From Rhizopus arrhizus (taxonomy: Eukaryota; Mucoromycota; Mucoromycetes; Mucorales; Rhizopodaceae), in assembly GCA_024220505.1 (NCBI GenBank), contig JAKZZE010000005.1, positions 1,138,501 to 1,202,500 of the forward strand: a stretch of 64,000 nt of DNA. Reading direction: 5' to 3'. The position numbers and the translations under genes are program-made. Positions 46,581-56,975 of the stretch are shown here, piece after piece. How positions within the stretch are numbered: the first letter of the stretch is position 1; each line of letters starts with the position of its first letter. The notes beneath the pieces were generated by a model. It was not told the origin of the DNA. It did not search any database and saw only the letters and a program-made list of their open reading frames with translations.

Positions 46581-46861
46581 GACATTATTTCTTTATTTAG
46601 TGAATTTCAAAAAAAAAAAGAGCGATCGGTTTAATAATTGAGTTTGCAACATTACACATAACACATAACACATACTTTCATATTTCATTCATGTTGAAAG
46701 GATACAAGTTTTTTTTTTTATATAACAAAGTTTCTATATTCGGTTAAAAAGTAATAAATAAGGAAATATCCTTTTAATTACACACGTACATATACACTTA
46801 TTCTTCTATATCTTCTCTCTCTCGCTTACTCGCCCTCATCCATTCGCTATCTCTATTTACA

Positions 46862-46880
46862 GATAATGATAAAGCGGATA
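46862..46880. promoter_or_regulatory. Cluster of three GATA motifs, right protease copy
   Basis: GATAATGATAAAGCGGATA: three GATA cores in 19 bp upstream of the TATA box, identical to the left copy. Confidence 0.45.
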
Positions 46881-46914
46881 TACAAATCATTGAAGATTCA
46901 AGACATGCATTTCA

Positions 46915-46924
46915 TATAAAAAGG
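46915..46924 (+). promoter_or_regulatory. TATA box, right protease copy
   Basis: TATAAAAAGG, 72 bp before the start codon; the leader is pyrimidine-rich. Confidence 0.55.
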
Positions 46925-46986
46925 ACCCCTCCTTTTCTCTTTACTTGCTTTTCATCATCTCCAATTCTTCTCTTCTTTTTTATACA

Positions 46987-48251
46987 ATGAAGTTGACCTT
47001 AATTTCCTCTTGTGTGGCTCTTGCCTTCATGGCACTCGCTACTGAAGCTGCCCCCAGTGGCAAGAAGCTCAGTATTCCTTTGACCAAGAACACAAACTAT
47101 AAGCCTAGTGCTAAGAATGCCATTCAAAAGGCTCTTGCCAAGTATCATCGCTTCCGAACTGCTTCTTCTTCCAATTCCACCTCTACTGAGGGTACTGGTT
47201 CTGTTCCTGTCACTGATTACTACAATGATGTTGAATACTATGGTAAAGTCACTGTTGGTACACCTGGTGTGACTCTCAAGCTTGACTTTGATACTGGTTC
47301 CTCTGATTTGTGGTTTGGTAAGTCAATTGAGTCTGATTTAGAGTGTATATATATATCTAACCTATGCCCTTTTTTCTTTTTCTTTTCCTTTTTCTTTTCT
47401 TCTTAGCTTCTACTTTATGTACCAACTGTGGTAGCTCTCAAACCAAGTACAACCCCAATCAATCCAGCACTTATGCTAAAGATGGCCGCACCTGGTCCAT
47501 CTCTTACGGTGATGGCTCTAGTGCCAGCGGTATCTTGGGTACAGACACTGTCACCTTGGGCGGCCTCAAGATCGCCAAACAAACCATCGAATTAGCCAAA
47601 CGTGAGGCTAACAGTTTCCAAAGTGGACCCTCGGATGGTCTCCTCGGTCTTGGCTTTGACTCCATCACGACCGTCCGTGGTGTCAAGACCCCTGTGGACA
47701 ATTTGATCAGTCAGGGCTTGATCAGCAAGCCCATCTTTGGTGTCTATCTCGGTAAGGAAAGCAATGGTGGTGGAGGAGAATACATCTTTGGTGGCTATGA
47801 TTCCAGCAAGTACAGCGGTTCCTTGACCACGATCCCTGTGGACAACTCCAATGGTTGGTATGGTATCACGATCAAGGGTACCACAATCGGTTCATCCAGG
47901 GTCTCTAGTTCCTTCAGTGCCATCCTTGACACTGGTACCACTCTCTTGATCTTGCCCAACAATGTTGCCTCTGCTGTTGCTAGATCCTATGGTGCTAGTG
48001 ATAACGGTGATGGTACCTATACCATTGACTGTGATACATCTAGCTTCAAGCCTCTTGTTTTCTCTATCGGTTCCTCTACCTTTGAAGTCCCTGCTGATTC
48101 CTTGGTCTTTGAACAAGATGGCAGCACTTGTTATGCAGGCTTTGGTTATGGTGATTATGACTTTGCCATCTTTGGTGATGTCTTCTTGAAGAACAACTAT
48201 GTTGTCTTTAACCAAGAGGTTCCTGAAGTCCAAATCGCTCCCATTGCTTAA
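46987..48251 (+). CDS. Secreted aspartic protease (rhizopuspepsin type), right copy
   Basis: Exons 46987-47317 and 47407-48251 with the same 89-nt intron as the left copy; the 391-aa product is identical to it, so all catalytic features carry over. Because the arm includes about 400 bp of upstream DNA, both copies should be driven by the same promoter and regulated alike, adding gene dose. The second exon GC content and codon use (many C-ending codons such as ACC, ATC, GGC) are clearly richer than in neighbouring genes, as expected for a highly expressed secreted enzyme. The ORF that starts inside the intron (47364) is not a gene. Confidence 0.97.
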
Positions 48252-48487
48252 TTTATTTGAATTTTTATTTTATTTATTCTATTATTGTTTATTGAAAAAT
48301 TAAATAATTTACTTGTTTTCTCCTATCTTAACATGTAAGAAAAGCAAATGAAGTGAATATGAAATTGAGAAATCTTCTACTCTCCTATGTTGCTTTCTTT
48401 CCATATTCAAATACACGTTACAGAATTCTATTAAAAATAATGTTATTTCGGTTCCAACATGTTCAACTCTACCCATATTTACTGGAT

Positions 48488-49830
48488 TTAAAGGTAATAA
48501 TCATCCTTTTTCAACAATTCAAAATTGCAAATGGAATCAAACACCCAATTTTTTAATATCAGCGTCTTTTCAGGGAATTTTTCTTTCAATTCTTGTCTTT
48601 TAAGTTCGGGTTCATCGCTGCAAACAATGATTTCTTTACAATCATCTTCAATGATGCCTCCGCCTACAAGAATGCACTTTTCCACATGTCTTTGCAAGTT
48701 ATCATCAACTACACATAATTTAAGTCCTTTGAATAAGTTAGGTTTCTATCAGGGGAGAAAATAAGTCTCAACTCTAAAATCCTTATTTTTGTTACCTTGG
48801 ATTCTTTGTTTTTTCTAGCCTTTTCAGGGGCACCCGTGCGTCCCATTTCTTTATCTCCACTAATTTCGTATCTACTTTCTGAAATAGGATAGCCTTTCTT
48901 TATAGAGTTCTCTAACCCTATAAGGACGCATGCTCATTTAATATATTTTCTATAAATGCATATCTTATAGCTCTTACATTGTTCATTTACAACATAACAA
49001 CCATATAAAACACCCAAATAATATGTTAAGCTACGATCAACAATATTATGTTTATCTAAGTAAAAGATAAGTCTTCCTATATGTTTTCCACAATAAGTAA
49101 CAAAAACCTGCTGGCAATACAACATGCGTCATCTGGCTATTCACTTTATCTACAAAAGACATATGTGGTATATTCAATTCCTGCTTGCGATATGAATAAT
49201 GATTTCAAATTATTGTCTACATGCACACTTACTGGCCTTTCACCCTTTTTCAGAATTTTGCATTCCTTTTGTATCTGTGGTGCTGACAAGTCACTTTCTT
49301 CAGTTTCTGCTGCACGTCTTTCTTTCTCTCTTTCTTGCGCTAAGAAATTAAAAGAATAAGTTGTATTTTGTAAAAAAGGATAAAACAATACCATTTCTTA
49401 TATCCATTGATGTCACAAGTGTCCTGTCCCCTAAACTAGTTGCTAATAACAAGCATTACGACATGTCGCTGGCTTTTTTTTTTAAATTATTGTTACCTGC
49501 AGATAAATGCGTTAGTTCATCGATGAGATAATCTTGCTTCATTTTTATAAATTCCTCTATAACCACTTCTAGTGTTGCAACCGGGTATAACTGATTTTTT
49601 TTCACTGATTGATTACAAAGTGGACACATTTGTTTTTGTTGAATCTTTTTTATTATGCATTTGTTACAAAATATATGTGAGCAAGAAGTCGAAGTAGGTT
49701 GCTTAATTATTGATAGACTAAGTCATGTCATTGAACAAGATAACACATGAAGCTATATATGTTTATACCATATGGGACACTGTAGCTCCCTTTCCATACA
49801 TTTTAATATGTTCACTATTGGTTCATTCAT
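48488..49830 (-). CDS. BRCA1/BARD1-like RING plus tandem-BRCT protein
   Basis: Eight exons close in one 310-aa frame: 49830-49769, 49717-49497, 49430-49392, 49339-49229, 49149-49108, 49055-48978, 48917-48796 and 48745-48488. The N-terminus is a full C3HC4 RING (LQCPICLSIIKQPTSTSCSH, IFCNKC, MCPLC) very like BRCA1. After a charged linker come two BRCTs: MTHVVLPADKHNIVDRSLTY, YLGVLYGCYVVNEQWLENS, then NLFKGLKLCVVDDNL, ILVGGGII and LKNWVFDSICNFELLKKDD, the latter closest to BARD1. No ankyrin repeats lie between. BRCA1-BARD1 ubiquitylates H2A and steers homologous recombination. The exon 4 donor (GTGTGC, 4 bp after a rival GTAAGT) was chosen because only it keeps the frame. It is next to SOSS-B on the same strand. 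Confidence 0.85.
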
Positions 49831-50089
49831 TTCTTTTACTTTAAATAAAAAGAAAGACGCGCCTGGCGGTTATATAGAAAAGGACTGAAATTATAAAGCA
49901 GCGAATCATAAACAGCATTTTAAGTCTCCGACTATACTAAAGTAAGTGGTTGTCTTTCCATGGACGTTTGTATAAAATATTGAGAAGAAAAAAAAAAGAC
50001 AAAAATGATTTTAATACAAAAAATTCATGCTGTGAAACTTGTTTGTACACACAGAGCCTTGGACAAAGTCCAATTGAAAAAAGTGATTA

Positions 50090-50704
50090 TTATACAGGAT
50101 TATCCAAATCTTGATGGTATCTAATTCTATTCATTCTACCTTGTTGTGAAATAGGATTGTTATTTGGACGATGGTTTCGATTATAAGGCTTTTGTTGTTG
50201 TAATTGGTTGATAACAGGCTTAACATATTCCTTTTCAGACATATTTGGTTTTTCAACAAAAGGAAGCGTATCCTGTCCCACTCTTTTTAATTTACATTTA
50301 CTAGGTGTACAAATATATAAATGACCATTTCTCAACTTACAATGTCTATTAAATCATTAGTGCTGTATTCTTTCCCTTTTGTTATTTGTAAACTTACACT
50401 CCTGATAGCCTTAATATATCCCCATTTTTTATTTCACTCCCTTTTGTACCCCAAACAGTCATAACAACAGACCCTGTTCGATCTGCTACTAAAAACTTGT
50501 AAACAACATCCCCATCACGTGTACCTGTGGGCTCATTATCTACCAAATTATGTTCATTTTTTGTGTAAAAAGGTGCTTTTTTTTTTTTTTCCTTTTGCAC
50601 TTACCTGGTTGAAGCACAATCACCTCACAATCAAAATTTTTACATTGTGCATTCATATCTTTTACTTGAAGAAAATTTGCTGCTACTTTTTGTTGTTCAA
50701 TCAT
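50090..50704 (-). CDS. SOSS-B/hSSB1-like single-stranded DNA-binding protein
   Basis: Three exons: 50704-50605, 50524-50398 and 50345-50090, giving 160 aa. A single OB-fold is followed by a polar Gln/Asn/Arg-rich tail. The pattern CEVIVLQPGTRDGDVVYKFL, VADRTGSVVMTVWGTKG, IKNGDILRLSGVHCKLRNGH and LYICTPSKCKLKRVG follows human SOSS-B1 (NABP2) strand by strand, including VADKTGS and NGDI-x-RL. In animals this protein coats resected ends and works with INTS3 in the SOSS complex in double-strand-break signalling. The tail (QQKPYNRNHRPNNNPISQQG) is low complexity. It sits 259 bp upstream of the BARD1-like start codon in the same orientation. Confidence 0.88.
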
Positions 50705-53012
50705 TTCTTTTTACTTTTACTTTATAAATTTCATTTGCAAGAAAAGAAAAAAGAAAATAGAAAATTAAATGACAAAGACAAGCATTTATAGGCTTTTTTT
50801 TTTTCCTGTTCCTATAAGCACCATGAAGCGCACACCGCATTTGAATACAGCTTTTTTGGATTTAATAGCGGATTTTTTAAAAAATTATGACGCATGTTAA
50901 GAAAACAGATTATTGCTTTGGAAATTGTCAACGGAACAAACCATTGATTTTCCTATGATTCTTTGAACAGTATATATATTGAAAGAGTGTTTCTGAAATA
51001 GCTCTCTGAATGCGCGTTCTATTCTCTGGTCTTTTCAACAACCGTCTTTTATTGGCAATATCAACCTCTGAAGGTGACTTTGAATGATATACCTTTTGCT
51101 CCGTTTGCAATCAAAGCAAGCAAAAATCCAGCTACATTCTATCTACTCCTTATGCTAAGTTATATTTATCATGAAAATCAGTAGCTTAAAATTGCATCTC
51201 TAAATTTATATCAAGCAACACTTGCAAACGATAGACTCCATTAGGATATATTCATACAACCTTAAAATTAAAACAATCCTGCTTCTTCTATACAATTTTT
51301 TTTCACAAGCGTTAAAAAATTGGTTTAAGTTTAGAAGCCTGTACCGGATAATCACCTATTAAAAGTATCTCGCAGGTATAATATGCAGTAGTTTTTAAAC
51401 CACTTCACTTATCGTTTTTATTAAAAACTTTTTATAGTATTATATTTAGCAATTGCTTTTTAATTAAAAAAAATTGTTCTTAATACTACTTCACATCATT
51501 AACAGGCCAAACAGAAGTCAAAAGAAAGTAAAATCTGAGACGCCCTTTTTTCTTGTAACGTGATCGAATGATATAATGATTAGCAGACAGAGCTAAGCAA
51601 AGAAAAGCGGTAGGAATACATGCTACGGGCCGTATATTTCCATATCAAAGAAATTAGCAATCTCATAAAGGTTCTACATGAAGATATTGATATGAGCAAC
51701 AAGGTAGTGTTATAAAGGAGATGAAAGAATGGTCAGCCGTGTCCCTGTGTTTGCTAAATGGAATCGATGCATATGATTTATCAAGTTAGGTTGATTACAG
51801 GACAGAGAGCGGTTGTCTTTAAGAAACTGTCGAAGCCAACGTGTCTGTAAGCCGTGTGGTTGGATTATTGTATCTAATAGGTTTAACTCGCCGAAACTTG
51901 GGTTTAAGCATGACTATGTATCTTATGTTAGGTTTGAAGTCATGCCAGACAAACTGTAGATCAAGGGATTGAGTAATAGAAAAAAGTAGCTGGGAGATCA
52001 TCTTTGGAATATGTAATGATTTACAAAGTATTAATGCATTCATTATAGTGACATGCTCTTCAATAGATAATCGATGCCAAGAATAGATAGCCCACTGAGA
52101 GTTCATTGTTTATAGCAAATGCTCTTCTATATAACGGCATTAACGAAGAATCAAGGTCAATTTCTGCTACCAAAAGATACTACAGAAGCCAATGACCATG
52201 AAAACTTAATATGAATCAATTGTAGAGTCGTCCAGAAAGATTTAAAAATTCATTGTTTAATATCAATTGTACCGCATAAATTGCAACACTATTTAATCGA
52301 GCGGACAGTGTGCTCATACCTAGACTGTTCAATCAGCTTTTTCATAACGTCTCCAACGAACTCGTCGATGGGCAATTTCCACTCTTTTTTTTTTTGACAT
52401 CATTTTTTAATAATTTGACATCTTCTGATAGTAAAAGAACACAATCAAACTCTAAAGGATTAGCTTTACAAGACCTTGATGAACTTGATTATGGAATCAG
52501 CAAAGACACATAAATGAAAAAATAGATCAACTTGAGAAATAGATATAAACAGTCCACTGACAGCTACTCGTATTAAATTTTATTTATGCTATAATTGGTT
52601 AAAGTATCTTTGAAAGAATTTATTGAATCTTTATGAAAAGGATATAGAAACTGGATACATTGATATTTAATACAAAAATATAATAATGACGTTTATCTTA
52701 ATAGCCAATTAATGAGATGAGATATTTTTTTTTCTTGAAGCATGCATGAAAAAAAAAAAAATGGTTTACTTTTGTTCTAGTAGCTTCATTTCGGATGCTC
52801 TGTCCACAAAACATAATCCTTTATAGATATTCATGACAACCAACACATAAAAGATGACAAAGAGACGAGAAAGATCAATCTTTCCTTTTTCTAATAGTTG
52901 TTTAAAAACTGTTTTTTTTATTATGCAAAATGGAGTTTTGAATTTTATGAACCTTCCCACATTTTTTTTTTTTTTCATAAACAAGAGAATGGATAACAAA
53001 TAAAAATGATAT
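50705..53012. other. Long AT-rich stretch, no firm gene
   Basis: Contains one weak open frame (51819-52106, listed separately) and frames at 50928-51110, 52310-52513 and 52766-53203 that look random. An A13 run lies near 52749. Confidence 0.35.
51819..52106 (-). CDS. Doubtful open frame, unknown
   Basis: A minus-strand ATG-started frame of 95 codons (MNSQWAIYSWHRLSIEEHVT, ITQSLDLQFVWHDFKPNIRY). It has normal amino-acid balance with four Trp or His-rich spots, unlike AT-rich noise, but no domain was recognised. It may be a gene fragment. Confidence 0.3.
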   Translation of the reverse strand: MNSQWAIYSWHRLSIEEHVTIMNALILCKSLHIPKMISQLLFSITQSLDLQFVWHDFKPNIRYIVMLKPKFRRVKPIRYNNPTTRLTDTLASTVS

Positions 53013-54410
53013 TTACAAAGGAACATAGACCGGTTCTTTCGGCCCTTCACAGATGACCTTGAATTTCTCTCTGGCATCTGCAATACGATTGGCAAAGACG
53101 ATTCGAATATTTCGATAAATATAAATCCTCTTCTTTTCCGTTCGACAAATGTGAAGATGAATAGCATATCTGAGCACGTCCGGATGATTAGATGCTTGTT
53201 CACTGTAAGATTTTTGCCTTAAAAACGTCTTGGAGTTTCTTGGCATATCCGTAAAATCATAAGGGATCAGAAAAAGCTTGACGGCTGTCTTGTTTGGGTT
53301 TTTGACAACGACCTGAATTTGACCTTTGGGAGGGATACGGTAACCGGGTTGCTTGATACCTTTGGATTGAACGTGGTTTTGAATATCGACCGTACCAACA
53401 TATGGTGTCGACTGGTCATCCTGAAGATCATAAAAGGTCGCCGGAAACACGATCGACCAGTGTGGCGGACATTTCAACGAGGCCTTACAGTCACCATGGC
53501 CAAGGACACCCAGGCTGCAGTGGAAAGTGATTGGCTTCGAAGGTTGAGAAGACATGCGACCAGAAAAGAGGGATTCTTCAAAGCTGCCAACGAGACAACC
53601 ATGGTCTAGCTGGAGTGAGTTTCGACGCGGGGCTGGGATAGGAATGGAGAGAAAGGGTGAGGGTGAGACTGAGGGTCGACTGTTGATGGGTGATGTTGAA
53701 TAAGCAATGGCATTGCGATGTGTTGTGTATTGCATGATGTGTGATGAAGGAATGGGTATCGATGTTGTCGTGTGGGTATAAGCGTCTTCCCCATACTCGT
53801 CTTCATCCATCGGATCCTCATCTTGGTCAATGGCTGATAGGGAAAGACGAGACAGTCTGCGAACAGCAATGATCGGTGTCGTTGTCGACGGTCGGTGATA
53901 GCTGGGATGTAGTGGGGCTTCAAATGATATCAGTGGCTTTTTCTGCATAATTGTGGTTTCATCCAGTACGACCTGAATAAAAGTGGAATTGGAATTAAAT
54001 CTTGAGGCCTTTAAACGAGCTAATTTTCTGAATTCAATCATTCTATCAGGTGCATAATGCGTAAAACATAGCTGATTCTTGCAAGCAATCATTGCGTGCA
54101 TACGGTATGTAATAGGATGGGATTGAATAAAATGTGTCATGTTTTCTAATAATTCTTCAATCGATCCATTTGAACGCTCATAGTGAATGATCCATCTTTC
54201 TAACAAATGATCCGTGTCTTTTTGTAAAATATTGATAATAATTTCTTCTTTTGCTATGTCGGAGTTAGTTAAACAACAAAAGGAATCGTCTGCTTGATGA
54301 TCAACTAGACATCTCTTATTATTATTTCCTAATCTCAAGTCAAGTACAGTTTCAAGTAAGCTTCTCCAGTTGTTGTTTTTGTTGAAAAAAGTAGGCATAT
54401 TTGGAAACAT
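53013..54410 (-). CDS. Atos-family protein (DUF4210 plus chromosome-segregation-type C-terminal domain)
   Basis: An intronless frame of 465 aa from ATG 54410 (MFPNMPTFFNKNNNWRSLLE). The N-terminal third holds MQKKPLISFEAPL-type and histidine/serine-rich sequence with an acid patch (DQDEDPMDEDEYGED). The middle domain starts GCLVGSFEESLFSGRMSSQP, the DUF4210 (Atos) signature. The C-terminal domain shows YVGTVDIQNHVQSKG, YRIPPKGQIQVVVKNPNKTA, VKLFLIPYDFTDMP, KTFLRQK, YAIHLHICR and IYIYRNIRIVFANR, matching the conserved Atos/FAM214 C-terminal block. Atos in flies is a nuclear transcriptional regulator; fungal members are largely uncharacterised. The open frame before the ATG is poly-T-derived Phe and is not coding. 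Confidence 0.85.
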   Translation of the reverse strand: MFPNMPTFFNKNNNWRSLLETVLDLRLGNNNKRCLVDHQADDSFCCLTNSDIAKEEIIINILQKDTDHLLERWIIHYERSNGSIEELLENMTHFIQSHPITYRMHAMIACKNQLCFTHYAPDRMIEFRKLARLKASRFNSNSTFIQVVLDETTIMQKKPLISFEAPLHPSYHRPSTTTPIIAVRRLSRLSLSAIDQDEDPMDEDEYGEDAYTHTTTSIPIPSSHIMQYTTHRNAIAYSTSPINSRPSVSPSPFLSIPIPAPRRNSLQLDHGCLVGSFEESLFSGRMSSQPSKPITFHCSLGVLGHGDCKASLKCPPHWSIVFPATFYDLQDDQSTPYVGTVDIQNHVQSKGIKQPGYRIPPKGQIQVVVKNPNKTAVKLFLIPYDFTDMPRNSKTFLRQKSYSEQASNHPDVLRYAIHLHICRTEKKRIYIYRNIRIVFANRIADAREKFKVICEGPKEPVYVPL

Positions 54411-54996
54411 AAAAAAAAAAGAAAAGAAAAGGAAAAAAAAAAAAAGAAAAAAATATGCAAGTAAAAATTTTTTACCTTTTTTTTTTTTTATAATGCTTGG
54501 GTAATCAATTCTCAGACCACTTCCTTTTAAAGGCAAAGAAGTTTTTTTTTTTTTTACATATATTTTCACACTTGAGGTATACTTTTTCTGTTCACAAGAG
54601 TGACTTTTTTTCTGTCCACTCTATCCACATCTTTGAAAAGGTTAAAAGGAGGTCATGCTAATATCGACGTTTGTTTTGTTTACAAATTATGTTTGTGTTT
54701 CCTAGTGAAAGAGAGCTTATTTCAGGTCAAATAAGTAAATAATCTATCTTTTTTAAATTTATAGTAAACAATTGTACTAAAAGGAAAAGACTCATCGAGG
54801 AATAAAATAAATATCTTTATCAAAAAATAAAATAAAATAAAATATGATCCTTAAAGCAAGCTGTTACACTTGTTTTTTTAGCATAAAAAACTTTACTTTC
54901 CTGTTCCACACAACAATAGCCAATCAGATATTAATGCGATTTATTACAATAAAACACCGCTTTTTTATTATTTTTTTTTTAATTTTTATTTTTACA
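54411..54996. promoter_or_regulatory. Divergent promoter region
   Basis: 586 bp between divergent start codons of the Atos-family and mitochondrial protein genes. It has poly-A and poly-T tracts at both ends and no coding sequence. Confidence 0.4.
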
Positions 54997-55620
54997 ATGC
55001 TTCGAAGACAGCCTTTGATCTTTAAAAGACTTCAATCCACTCAACCCAAACGTCCTATTTCATATCAAAAGCCCAGACCAACGTTCGGCTTTTTACAGCA
55101 AATACCACTTTATAAACGTTTCGCTATTTTAGGCACAGGTGTCGCAGCCACTGTTGTTTTCGGGCCCATTTTACTCCTTGGTCTCGGCGGTCTTGCTGCC
55201 GTAGGTGCGTTTCGTCTGTGGCGATCCCCCTTTTATGACCTTTTTAAGCGAGTGGCAAAAGATCAACAGGATTACAGTCGATTGCAGCAGGAAGCCTTCC
55301 AGAGATTGTCCGCATGGGCTCGTACGGAATCAGGACATGCCCAGTTAGTTGAGCTGGGGTTATACCTCGAACACATTACTGAGGGAGCTCGTTTAATTAG
55401 TACAGAATCTTCAAAGACGATAGTGAATGAAGTGAGTCAGCAGCAAGTGAAGCTTCAATTTGAATTGACAAATCATACTCAACTCGTTGTTCACGCAGTG
55501 ATCAATGAAGAACTTGTGAATATTCGTGATATTCAGATTGTGAAGGGGTTTAGAAAAATAAAAGTACCAGCTTATACACAAGGAAGAGTGATAGAAGGAG
55601 AGTTTCATGATATTCAATAA
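54997..55620 (+). CDS. Predicted mitochondrial membrane protein, function unknown
   Basis: An intronless frame of 207 aa. The chosen start, MLRRQPLIFKRLQSTQPKRP, is an arginine-rich amphipathic presequence without acidic residues. The frame is open 51 codons further upstream, but that part is AT-derived Phe/Ile. A hydrophobic hairpin (RFAILGTGVAATVVFGPILL, LGLGGLAAVGAFRLW) follows. The C-terminal 120 residues are soluble: helical (SRLQQEAFQRLSAWARTESG), then beta-rich (QQVKLQFELTNHTQLVVHAV, IQIVKGFRKIKVP). The layout is like several fungal inner-membrane proteins of unknown role. I could not assign a family. It is convergent with the VAM7-like gene, 133 bp apart. Confidence 0.8.
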   Translation: MLRRQPLIFKRLQSTQPKRPISYQKPRPTFGFLQQIPLYKRFAILGTGVAATVVFGPILLLGLGGLAAVGAFRLWRSPFYDLFKRVAKDQQDYSRLQQEAFQRLSAWARTESGHAQLVELGLYLEHITEGARLISTESSKTIVNEVSQQQVKLQFELTNHTQLVVHAVINEELVNIRDIQIVKGFRKIKVPAYTQGRVIEGEFHDIQ

Positions 55621-55753
55621 AGAAATGGTATTATGATATTATACACATATTGATCCACCATCACTAATTCACGACACTCCAAAGAAAGAGCACCTTTCCT
55701 TATTCTACATGTTTATTATTTTTTGAGATAAAATAATAAATCGTACATTTTTT

Positions 55754-56806
55754 TTATTTAATTTTCTGAAGCTTTTTATTTGCAAACTTAAGCTTTGTTT
55801 GAGTTCGATCAACATCCGCATCTAATTCATCCAACATTTGATTTTGGGTTTCAAGTTCATGACCGATCGTAACACCCAGTTGCTTTTGTCTTGCTAAGAT
55901 GGTACTAAACTGTTCAACTTGCTGATCTTGATCGTCCATGAGTTGTTGTTGATAGACCAGTAGACCATCATTATCCAAACCTCTTGTCACCTCTGTCTCT
56001 TGAGCCAAGGCTTGCTGCTTTTTAAACGCGGCACCAAAGGCTCTTCCCTTTCGCACTTCGTCACCCAGCAGGGCCTTTCTTTCCTTGGTCGTCGTCGGAG
56101 GCGAAGGGCGAGGAGACTGATCTGCCCTGACTGAGGTATTGGCTAACTTCATCAGCGCGTCCTTTTCATCTTTCAGACTAGACACCATGTCCTGTCGTCT
56201 TCTCAACTCACCCTCCGAAAGGATTCCGGCCAAAGAATGAAGACCGGATTCGAGACTCGACAGACGTGAGGAGAGTTGGACAAGGAGCTTCTTGGCTTGT
56301 ACGGTGCAGTGATGGGACGCAGAGATCTCGTTGCGTGCCATGTGGGTATGTTTGCGGTTCATCAACGATCGAATCTCACGTGCAGTTTGACTCATCGTAT
56401 GGTATTCGTCCAGCCATCCTTCTGAACTGTAGTTTTCTTGCAGGCTGCCCTTGCCTGTGGGTATCGAAAGAAATTCGCGCCAGACGTCCGTCAGCCGCCA
56501 ACGATCGTCTCGGCTGCTCAAGATACCTCGTAGGTAGGCTTCAAGTCCTCGTCGTCGGTCGTCAATCTTCTCTGGGTCTGAAAAAGTTGAGGGAAAGTAA
56601 TGTTTCAAGGGTAATTTTACAGGTCGTGCATGCTTTGGAAAGATGATCTGAAACGTGCTGTCAAGTTTGCTAAATTCGGAATACCTTTTCCATACAATCC
56701 AGTTACGCACAGCCGCATGTACTTCAATCTTATAGACCGTATGTGGTTTGGGTTGTTGACGAGTCTCGGCTTCTCGAATGTAAATCGCTTGAACCACCTC
56801 ACTCAT
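55754..56806 (-). CDS. VAM7: VAM7-like PX-domain Qc-SNARE
   Basis: An intronless frame of 350 aa. The N-terminal PX domain (MSEVVQAIYIREAETRQQPK, VYKIEVHAAVRNWIVWKRYS-EFSKL, IIFPKHARPVKLPLK, RRRGLEAYLRGIL) binds PI3P; the RYSEF motif and the basic pocket residues are in place. A long middle region predicts helix and coil. The C-terminal SNARE helix contains the central Gln layer in VYQQQLMDDQDQQVEQFSTI and GHELETQNQMLDELDADVDR. There is no transmembrane segment. This is the known layout of Vam7, the vacuolar fusion SNARE recruited by PI3P and HOPS. Confidence 0.9.
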   Translation of the reverse strand: MSEVVQAIYIREAETRQQPKPHTVYKIEVHAAVRNWIVWKRYSEFSKLDSTFQIIFPKHARPVKLPLKHYFPSTFSDPEKIDDRRRGLEAYLRGILSSRDDRWRLTDVWREFLSIPTGKGSLQENYSSEGWLDEYHTMSQTAREIRSLMNRKHTHMARNEISASHHCTVQAKKLLVQLSSRLSSLESGLHSLAGILSEGELRRRQDMVSSLKDEKDALMKLANTSVRADQSPRPSPPTTTKERKALLGDEVRKGRAFGAAFKKQQALAQETEVTRGLDNDGLLVYQQQLMDDQDQQVEQFSTILARQKQLGVTIGHELETQNQMLDELDADVDRTQTKLKFANKKLQKIK

Positions 56807-56975
56807 TTTTGTTTTGTTTTTGAAAGAAATATGTAAATATAAATTGACAGAAAATAAAAAACAAAAAATAAAAACGTTGGACTTGCGTCACAAACACAGG
56901 TTTGGTCACTGATGGGCACATGACCAAGAGGTTCAGTTTGACGGCTATTGAACTTACTGGATTTTTCAGTAATTT

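Larger units (their letters stand above)
46581..48317. repeat. Right arm of the 1.74-kb inverted duplication
   Basis: Reverse complement of 38345-40082. Identity starts at GACATTATTTC and ends at ATTTACTTGTT. The only difference found is one base in a homopolymer. Confidence 0.95.

Noticed and set aside
47364..47406. Hydrophobic start MPFFLFLFLFLFFLA as a second signal peptide for the protease
   Set aside because: It translates the polypyrimidine tract of the intron. The true start at 46987 has a normal signal peptide and propeptide.
49078..49108. 31-nt intron in the BARD1-like gene (acceptor ATATAG)
   Set aside because: Too short for this window. The acceptor at 49056-49057 gives a 52-nt intron and the BRCT spacing expected of the family.
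53013..54569. Start of the Atos-family gene at 54569
   Set aside because: The extra 53 residues are Lys and Phe from A/T runs. The ATG at 54410 starts normal sequence.
54844..54996. Upstream start of the mitochondrial protein
   Set aside because: AT-derived Phe/Ile stretch. The ATG at 54997 starts a textbook presequence.
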